Shown: piece after piece, positions 43,506 through 51,242 of the stretch
How positions within the stretch are numbered: position 1 is the first letter of the stretch
Layout: every line of letters starts with the position of its first letter
Assembly (NCBI RefSeq): GCF_001039355.2
Contig: NW_019775494.1
Location: 259,378 to 310,619 of the forward strand
Source: Lingula anatina
Lineage: Eukaryota > Brachiopoda > Lingulata > Lingulida > Lingulidae
Length of the DNA stretch: 51,242 nucleotides
Direction of reading: 5' to 3'
Position numbers and translations under genes: made by a program
The notes under the pieces: generated by a model
Database searches by the model: none
What the model saw: the letters and a program-made list of their open reading frames with translations, nothing else
What the model was told of the DNA's origin: nothing

Positions 43506-46500
43506 GAAGAAGAGGAGGAAAAAGAAGAAAGAGAGGCGTATTGAAACTTGAAGTACATTGAAACATGCTTTGTGAATAACTATGGTGTAAACCTGAGTCA
43601 GTAGGCGCTGGCCGTACACGTAGTTTTAGTCCAGCTAACACACATACATCCATACATCCTTTAATCTTATATGTGCTTACTACCTCGGGTCTTCATTTCA
43701 TCTTTATTTCACAGCCTAACTGAAATTTCTTAATATTTGTCTCCACTCAAACCTTTGCTTTTACTCATACTAACAGTCTTGTATATCTCTTTTTAAGTAC
43801 CACTGAATGCACTTAACTGTTGAAAAGAATCCCCTACCCTCTTCTTTTCTTTATAAATTGTGCACCCCCCCCCCTACCCTCCCATTTTTGGTTATTTGCA
43901 AAAATTTTTCAAACACCCAGAAATATATGTTATTGCATTTGTATTGGTGGAAGTATGGGATAATGTACTAGCATTTTTCCCCATTTTTCCTTTCGTTATA
44001 CCATAATTTTTTCTTCACTAGCTATTATTATCTGGCTTTTTTTCAAGCCTTAACTATGTTAAACCCTGCTTTGCACCATTTCTTTAATACAACACCAGGA
44101 GGCAGCATCACCTATCAGATCCCCTAGTTCAAAATTGATAATTATGTTAAAAAGTTTTGATTGATCTATTTACATTATACTAAGATAATGGAAAAATTAA
44201 TTTTAATAGAATAGACCTTGTTAACTTCACAGTGAAAGTTTTTATTCATCCAGTTATATCATACTAAGATAATGAAAAAATATTTAATTCTGGATCTTGC
44301 ATTCAAAAGCTTAGACCTTATAACAACACCTTCTTCAGGTGAAATAATTTTGAGTTGCCATTGGTGTTAAGTGGGGAGCAGGCCTTGGGAGACAACTCTT
44401 ATCCTTACCTTAAAGCCTACTATATATACTTGTTCATGAAGCATGTTTCTATTCAACATTGTAAATATGAATCACTTTTTTAAAGTGTTACAGTCCAAGA
44501 CCCTTTTTGCATGGTGAACTCTGAGCCAAGCTATTTAGTACTTTAATTATGTTTGATGCCACTTGAGCATTCTTTAGTGTAAGGAAACAGTATGTGACTA
44601 TATATGTAACATGGTACAAATGTTTTGTATCTAAGCTTCATTGTAGTGCTTTTTCATTGAAGTGCATAATCAGATCCAAGACAGATCAAAATATCTTGAA
44701 CAAATATTCAAATGTAAATATACATTCAGGAATCTATTATATATAGGATATATTTGTGTTTTCACTCTTATGTACAATAAAGTTCACATTTCCAAATCAT
44801 TTTAATCCCTTTTTCCTTCTTAATTGGGATACAAATCTTATCTTAACCTTTTAGACTACTATACTTGTTCATGAATTATGTTTGTATTCTACATTGTAAA
44901 TATTTATCACTTTTTAAAAGTATTACAGTCCAAGACTCCTTGGCATAGTGAGCTCTGAGCCAAGCTATTTAATACTTTAATAATGTTTGATGTCACATGA
45001 GCATTCTTTAGTGTATGGTACGTGGCTATATATGTAACAGTAGTAATATGGTACAAATGTTTTGTATCTCGGCTTCATTGTAGTGCTTTTTCTCAATTTA
45101 CAGCCTTAGACATAATCAGATCAAAGACGGGATCAAGCATATATATATATACATATATATATAATAAAGTAATCTATTACATATATATGTGTGTGTTTTA
45201 ATATGATTGTATGTTTTCACTCTTATGTACAGACACAGCCATTGAATCTTGGGAATGCCACACCTGTTGGCAAGGTGAAAATTTCCCATTTATCTTGCTA
45301 ATAAGATTTGTTAATAAGAAATTAAATGTTTTTTTAATTTGTTGCATATTTTTGGCTGTTTAGAGTCTGTGTATTTGCCAGTTTTGTTTACCAGTTCTGT
45401 GGTAGTCTCTGGAACTTGTAATTTTTATGTAATAAAAACTGCAGAATAAAATGATGTCTTTTCATTTAAAATAGTGCTCAGTCCAATAGATTGCACATTC
45501 TGGGCATGAGAAATACATCAATTACATCTGGTTAAAAATAATTTTTAATGTCTTTGATGTTAAAATAATAATTTAAATGGATAAGAATGATTAAGAAATA
45601 CAAAATTTAATTTTGACAACAGAAAAAGCAATGAACAGAAAATATTGCAGGACCTCGCTAGATAAAATGTTTTCCTAAAAGTCCACCAAATGACGTAGTA
45701 CTGTATGAAACTTTTGAAAATTATGTTTAATATTTTCCAAACAGAAGCAATTACAGGAAAAGTTTCTATAAAGGTACTTAAGGTCTGACCTATATATAGA
45801 TACTAAGATACGGTATACTATGAGACTTAACAGATACGTACAACTATTTGAAATAACAGTCAACTATATAACAACCTTCAACTTGAAGTAAAAAATTATC
45901 AAAATGTCACTGACATTCAACACAAAAACCTGAATAAACTAACTCACAGTTTTAGTATAATATGTTGTTTTCTTTGAGGCATATGAAAAACTGAAGAAAT
46001 TGAAATTAACTGTTAAGTCACTCTGCTGTGATGAGTTAGGGACAGCAGTTTCAATACTTGTAAATCGTAAAGTGGTAACTGAATTTTTTTTTTAGCATTT
46101 CCAAGATATGAAACGTTAATAAAACACTGAACGGGTTTCAAGTAGCACCCCAATTCATTGTATAACTACATACATGAGAGATGCTGCCATTAAGAAAGCA
46201 TGTGATATATTTAAACCGACAGTGAGATATCAGTTCTGCTTGGCATGGCAATTAAACTGTAATGGTTAGAAAGGATAAACATACCCCCTGTAGCTGGAGA
46301 GACGCTGGTTGGAATCATACAAAAATCAAAGAAATAAATTGCTGTGAAACATAAATGTTGAATATTTATCCTTTTCCAAAAATAATGAAAAAAAAATAGG
46401 GGAGACATTACATCCCATTCACTGAAAAGAACCACAAGGATGCATCTATCTTGGACATTAATGAAAAATGCCATTAAATTCAGCTCCAAGAGTTGTTTAA

Positions 46501-46747
46501 CGCAGTTATGACTGCCATCTTTTAAATAACCTATCTGCATGCCACAATGCATGTGTATTTTGGTTTAACGATATGCATGTTTGTGCGCCTGCACAGAATC
46601 TTGAGAACCCTAACTACTCCAATACTTCCTTTGTTTTTCTGAAAGTTTGGAACAGACAGAATAACAGTAAAACCTTCATGTCCCAACAAAAAATTAAAGT
46701 CATCTTAAGAAATTGAGCTCCTTGGGGTAAATGCTCCTCCAAACACA
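43506..46747. other. 3' flank between the converging Ig and TTC9C-like genes
   Basis: It contains a Helitron-like 3' end (CTAG at 44124-44127, followed by T). It also holds a diverged tandem duplication in which 44426-44660 repeats at 44865-45090, and a TA-rich microsatellite near 45140. Candidate polyadenylation signals for the Ig gene lie at 44776 and near 45427. No coding region is supported. Confidence 0.6.
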
Positions 46748-46872
46748 TCAAGTTACGTCTTTGGTATCTGACGCCATCTTGTCAAACATGCCCTTGTACA
46801 CCTGTTTCATTTTCTGGTCCTGTTTTGCAATTTCTCTCTCACATAGCTGTAACTGATGCCTGATTTTTGTAT
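46748..46872 (-). CDS. TTC9C: TTC9C-like exon 3
   Basis: Acceptor TTTTTCAG. It reads TKIRHQLQLCEREIAKQDQK, then the GMFDKMASDTKDVT end and TGA at 46750-46748. No open frame longer than this exon marks it; it was found by continuing the gene in phase. Confidence 0.85.
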
Positions 46873-47896
46873 CTGAAAAATATTAAGCATATCACATTAA
46901 CCCCAGGCTGACTGGAATACAAATTTTGATCTAGAAAATTTGGACACATTGTAACCATTAATCTGACTTGAATGCTACAAACATAAATAAAGTTTGAAAA
47001 GGCTACGGTTGAGGTAAACCACTTTACTTACATATTATCAAACACAAACCAAAAAACTTTCATACAATAGCTTACCGCCAACCTAGACATAGACCTTCAT
47101 CAGATTGATGTCAGCTACTGATCGCTAGGTGGTATACATGTCCAGGTTGGCCGTAAGCTAAGGGTATGAAAGTATTTCGGCAGGTGTTTGATGATTTTCA
47201 TTTATGACCCAACTATCAAGCTAATGAACATTTTTGCCCACTTAACTTACTATTACTATTATTACAATTATTTCTATTAGTTCTTTTACCATCATTATCA
47301 CTAATATGGAAGCATTATGACTTAAATCTTTTGCCAATAACAGAACAGGCAGAGTTTTAATATGAATTCTGCAATCTACAATCTAATTTGTTTTTATACA
47401 TCAGAATTTTGCAATCTCAAATTTAGTAATGAAGTAAATGGTGAAACTGGAAATGATTAAACAACATCTCATATCCTTCTGAAAAATAAATAAATGAATG
47501 GATAAATTAATTAATTAATAAACTTAAAACAAAACATTGTGATAAATGAGTGTATGTAGTATGTGATGGTATTGTAGATATCAGGTGAACTATTCCAACC
47601 TGTGTCTCCTCCTGGCAAGGAGCAAGCTCTGGAGAGGGCCTGCATGGCACTGTCAAAGTTCTTCAGATGAAAGTAGGCAGTGCCTTGTCTGTACAGAGCC
47701 TTCACATTGTGTGGACTGGCCTCAAGAACACTACTGCAATATTCCACAACTTTCTGAAAGTTTGGCTCAGGTTGCAGAAGAAGACAGGCTGGAAAAGGGT
47801 ATTTTATTTATCATATATATTAAGCAACTGTGGTTCAATATTTTGATTCCATATAAAATTTCTATTGTTGTTTCTGAAAATGTTTAATTACACACT

Positions 47897-47951
<55 letters not shown>

Positions 47952-48376
47952 ACACACAATACAGTGGAAATAATATATTAATGCAGATCATGTGCCAAAA
48001 TACATGTAGCTATATCTGCCAAAATAAGTGCTGTATGGTGATTAACAATAACAAGAATGAAAAGCAAATTTAGACTTTGTTCAGCAAAAGCTCTGTTTCA
48101 AAACATATAAATAAATCTAGATAAAGTCTTAATGGGGTTGTAAAAAATGAGGGGTGTTATGACAATGGTTTACATATCTTACCAGTACACTCAGTCATAC
48201 TGTACAAGCCATGGTGTTTCTCAAAATTTTATTTAAAGTTCAAGTATTCATTTCAGTGTCATTTTATTTGGCAGTTATCAGTACAATACACATCTGAAAT
48301 ATACTGAGTATCCACTATTATTCTGACAGGATGTTTCGGCGGGACACATATAATTGAACTGAAATTGGTGTGAGTG

Positions 48377-48412
<36 letters not shown>

Positions 48413-48685
48413 ACCGGCCAAATTATTGTAACAATCACTTTTCAGCTTCGTCACTTCTTCCTGTACCTCTGGAGGTAAAATAGGTTCTTGCTCTCCCGTT
48501 AGCTGCGAAAATGGATTACTTGCCCCAACACCTTTCAGATACAGCAACGCTTTGTGATAATTACGAATGGCGTTTTTGTAATTTTTCTTCTTGTACTGTT
48601 CATTGCCTTCATTTTTGAATGACTTTGCTTGATTCAGTTTATCAGCTGTATTGTTCTGATCTTCTACTTTTGCAGACGCCATCAT
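46748..48685 (-). CDS. TTC9C: TPR protein of the TTC9 family, TTC9C-like, three exons (gene span)
   Basis: Joining 48685-48415, 47788-47600 and 46872-46748 on the minus strand gives 585 nt, 194 residues and a stop, with all introns GT-AG in phase 1. TTC9 proteins are small cytosolic tetratricopeptide-repeat proteins related to the TPR part of large FKBP co-chaperones; partners are likely chaperone-type, which is inference. TPR helices are visible in residues about 17-50 (SFKNEGNEQYKKKNYKNAI), 78-110 (DCYNNLAACLLLQPEPNFQK) and 115-150 (NVKALYRQGTAYFHLKNFDS). The last exon gives a helical tail, EREIAKQDQKMKQVYKGMF, whose KQ.Y.GMF ending resembles TTC9C. The gene is complete and undamaged. The start is the first of two adjacent ATGs. 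Confidence 0.9.
47600..47788 (-). CDS. TTC9C: TTC9C-like exon 2
   Basis: Acceptor CCAG before CCTGTC, donor GTTGGA after GACACAG. 189 nt, phase 1-1. It carries the NVKALYRQGTAYFHL repeat, the most diagnostic TPR. Confidence 0.9.
47896..47960. repeat. AC microsatellite in intron 1 of the TTC9C-like gene
   Basis: About 30 AC dinucleotides with a few interruptions. Confidence 0.95.
48379..48410. repeat. AG dinucleotide run abutting the exon 1 donor
   Basis: About 16 AG units on the plus strand, read as CT in the transcript, begin within six bases of the GT of intron 1. Length variation here would sit directly behind the U1 binding site. Confidence 0.9.
48415..48685 (-). CDS. TTC9C: TTC9C-like exon 1
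   Basis: It runs from ATG ATG GCG to the donor GTAGGT (48414-48409) and leaves in phase 1 inside the Ala codon of NNLAA. It carries the first TPR and a spacer rich in Pro and Glu. Confidence 0.9.
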
Positions 48686-48781
48686 CAAGAAATTTTCTTC
48701 TGTGCAAACAATAAAAAACTAATAATATAAATGAAATATAGTCATGTTTCCATAAAACATGGGGGCTGCCATATTTTTGGT

Positions 48782-48798
48782 CACATGACAAGCATGTG
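48782..48798. promoter_or_regulatory. Paired E-box/M-box motifs upstream of the TTC9C-like gene
   Basis: TCACATGAC and CATGTGAC lie back to back about 100 bases upstream of the start codon. They match the CANNTG core and the TCATGTG form used by bHLH-zip factors of the MiT/TFE and USF type. Function is inferred from motif and position only. Confidence 0.35.
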
Positions 48799-48829
48799 AC
48801 TTGATTGACGCACACCTGGCGCAATCAAC

Positions 48830-49360
48830 ACAGTAACGACAAAAAGTATTTTCCAATGCATGTCATTGTTTCCAACCTTTCATGAGTTACAGACGCATGT
48901 TTTAGGACACAAAAATCTTCTGGGAGTGTATGTCAGTGATCCTTTGTGAAAAAGAAAAGGTGTTTATCTAGGACCATTAAACTAATTCCTAAACTATTTT
49001 AAAGTAAGTAAGTAAATATATGGTGGTAAGGAATATAAGAATAAAATTGCCCAGGGCTTTCATATTTTATCGTATAAACATATGTATGGATTTGTCAGAG
49101 TAGTTTTTAGAATGTAATTATTCATTTAAAAGTTAGATATGACAGATATCGCATTTTTATTTATTCGTTTATTTTGACGCTACTAAATTTTTCGTTATCG
49201 GTAACGTTCTGGTTTCTTCAGTCACGTGCTGAGATTACATGTACAGTACTCAGTGATGCTGACAGGGAATTTTGATGACACTAAGTTTGGGGTCTTTCAG
49301 CCAAGGAAGATTTTACTCCCTGCTATATGATCCACGTAATTTGCATTTTTTTTTTTTTAC
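48830..49360. other. No supported gene
   Basis: AT-rich intergenic sequence upstream of the TTC9C-like gene. No coding region, RNA or repeat is recognised. Confidence 0.5.
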
Positions 49361-49361
49361 T

Positions 49362-49797
49362 TATTGTGCCACTCCATGGGATTTGCCCGCCCAAAATGAA
49401 TTTCTCTCAAGGCTTTGAACCCCGCCCCACCGTCATATTCATGTCCTGTAAGGCTGTTACATTTCCCAATTGAGACTCTTAAGATAATGAAACCCTTTAA
49501 AGAATTAATCTGAAGTGTTTTTGTGTCGTTATAATCTTCTTATCCTCAGGTAGTCATTGTCGGCTTGCAACATGTGTATTATGCATTGCACAGGGCCATG
49601 ATACCCCCCCCCCTTTTTTTATGAAAATGAGACAGTTGTGACTGTCCAGTCATTTAAAACTTAAATATTAAAATAAAATTGGAATAAAACATCGAATCCA
49701 AGTGCAGAGCCAGGTCAGGCAATAATTTGAGTGTAGGTGAAAAATTTTATTCCTCTTTACCCTGAGAAAATTCATTTCCCATGGAGTGTTCCTTTAA
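49362..49797. mobile_element. Possible TIR element with CACTCCATGGGA ends
   Basis: GTGCCACTCCATGGGA near 49364 and TCCCATGGAGTGTTCC near 49778 form inverted ends. Similarity continues inward (AAATGAATTTCTCTC and GAGAAAATTCATTTCCC). Outer borders and a target duplication are unclear. Confidence 0.5.
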
Positions 49798-50060
49798 AGT
49801 TTTTATATCCATCAAATTAGAAAATAAAAATAAAACACCAAATCCAAGGGAGAATCAAACAGTGATGCATGAGAAAGAGAAAATTGCTATTTTCTTAAGG
49901 AAAATGTGATGTGGTTGACTTGGAAGAATAGGGGCTAGGTGCTCAGCAGATATTCTTTAACATAATTATTTTTATTCTTTATATAAATTATATATAATTA
50001 TTAGAAATGTACTTTTTCCAATTAAGCCCATAAGGATTCTTTTTCTTAATTTTCCAACAT

Positions 50061-50335
50061 CTATAGATGAGCGCCCATGCAGTCAGTAGATGTCACTGCT
50101 TGTATTGCAGGCCTTAGGCAGCTGCCAACAGCATTTCTCAGAATACAGCCCTGGTCCTGCTGTGTCAGCGGAGTTGGAGAGATGATTTGTGTGTTGAGGG
50201 AGGCTGATTGCAATACATCACTTCCAGCTTCAGTTGGTAGTGGTGTGGGCTCTGCAAATGTGCCCAGCAATGAGGTCACTACATTGTCACAACCAGACAC
50301 AATGGACAGAGGGACATCTACTGCAATTGTTATGG
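50061..50335 (-). other. Possible terminal exon of unknown gene
   Basis: Minus-strand frame from an AATTGCAG acceptor through VDVPLSIVSGCDNVVTSLLG and ILRNAVGSCLRPAIQAVTS to a stop at 50061. Composition is protein-like. The opposite strand is also open (50077-50343), so the coding strand is not certain. No family is recognised. Confidence 0.3.
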
Positions 50336-50551
50336 AAATTTGAACAAAATGTGTCTTATCTTTTCTTGACAAATTTAACAATGGTAGTATGGAGCTATAA
50401 TTATAAATGACACATTTATGCACATTTTTATTCATATATTTTAGTATTTTCTTTTTATTTGGGGTCTAATTGTAAAAAAAAAAAATTAAGCTAAGTGTGC
50501 GCTTTATTTATTCAATAATATTTATAACATTGATTTTATTTAAACCTGAAG

Positions 50552-50654
50552 CTACATGCCCAAACTTGCCATCAGAAACAAGTCCAGTCTTGAAGACCCA
50601 GATAAAAGGTGGAATGGAGAACTGCTCCCTCAAAGATGTGTGTTCCGCCCTCTG
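50552..50654 (+). other. Possible plus-strand exon ending at a strong donor
   Basis: The sequence ends CCCTCTG then GTAAGT, a near-ideal donor. One frame reads ATCPNLPSETSPVLKTQIKG then MENCSLKDVCSAL, with cysteine spacing suggestive of an extracellular protein. The acceptor side is weak. No partner exon is established. Confidence 0.3.
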
Positions 50655-51066
50655 GTAAGTCATCTTTTTGATTAAGTTGTGATCCCAATTTTATGAAATT
50701 ATCTTCATGTTTAATAAGTTAAGTAACATGCATATTTGTTTGGGGTTTCAGTTAAATGACCCTGGGGTAAAATTTTCACTATCCTTATGAAGGGTTTAGT
50801 AATCAAGTCTATCTGTTCACAGACATTAATATATGTCATAATCATATTTGATTTAATTCTGATTGGTTTGTATTGCACTTCAGAACAGCAATATAATGCC
50901 AACTGTACAATCTTTGAACTTACAGTGGTGATTTCTATGTTCACACTAAATTTTGTGTCCTAATCTTTACCAGGGACAACATACAAGATCATCGATTGCT
51001 GTCTTTTAATCTCTCAAGTGCAATTAATTGAAAAAAATTCTTTAAGACTATTCAATGGAAGCACCA

Positions 51067-51242
51067 TTAAAGAGATAAGAATTCTGCGTTTTGGCAGGAA
51101 AAGTGCCATTAAACAGATTTTCCTGGAGTAAATGATGATGTTGCACCTATACATGTAACCAGTAGTTGATAAATGCATTCTAACATTCAAAGTCTTTTTT
51201 TCTGTATTAAATATCTCTTAAGAGATTATTACGGAAGGTATC
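51067..51242. mobile_element. TTAA-flanked MITE family, copy d, cut by window end
   Basis: TTAA at 51067-51070 is followed by AGAGATAAGAATTCTGCG. The reverse complements of CCAGGAAAA, AACTTTGAATG and the ATCTCTTAAGAGAT palindrome core appear in order, so the copy is inverted relative to copies a-c. It continues past 51242. Confidence 0.75.

Overview
The window looks like AT-rich nuclear DNA from an animal, most likely a highly heterozygous marine invertebrate. A mollusc is my best guess, because the dominant repeats (tandem cores of about 160 bp, GTC-rich blocks and a terminal hairpin before CTAG) resemble the pearl-type non-autonomous Helitron relatives described from bivalves. This is inference and I cannot name a species. 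Genes have GT-AG introns and there is no bacterial-style gene packing. Single N characters at 12372, 14620, 19429, 23049, 25612 and 31142 are assembly joins, and most have near-identical sequence on both sides.

From 1 to 12600 the window is a transposon graveyard. It holds a minus-strand non-LTR retrotransposon fragment (402-1976) broken by a 165-bp terminal-inverted-repeat element, a nearly full-length but decayed plus-strand CR1/L2-like element (about 4480-8360) broken by a 490-bp inverted-repeat element, a dimeric satellite patch (8361-8635), and a decayed Ty3/gypsy-like element on the minus strand (8740-12170) whose Gag begins with a helix-hairpin-helix motif.

From 14600 to 33700 the sequence is built from Helitron-like repeats and contains exons of one unrecognised gene: a 60-codon exon present twice (24825, 25613), a penultimate exon present in two very different versions (16626, 29477) and a terminal exon present twice (30076, 32616). 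The repeat pattern is best explained if 19430-31141 is the second haplotype, placed inside the first. The first haplotype carries a transposon with CAGTCTG termini (17105 and 32376) that the second lacks.

From 33700 to 39400 there is no host gene; there are two TTAA-flanked miniature elements and a Tc1-like transposase (37178-38240, minus). From 39430 to 43505 I reconstruct a six-exon plus-strand gene for a 201-residue single-Ig-domain membrane protein, with all intron phases consistent. From 46748 to 48685 on the minus strand lies a complete three-exon TPR gene of the TTC9 family (194 residues, closest to TTC9C). The two host genes converge. The 3' flanks of the Ig gene and of the unrecognised gene share several stretches, so the unrecognised exons may be the cytoplasmic tail of a paralogous receptor.
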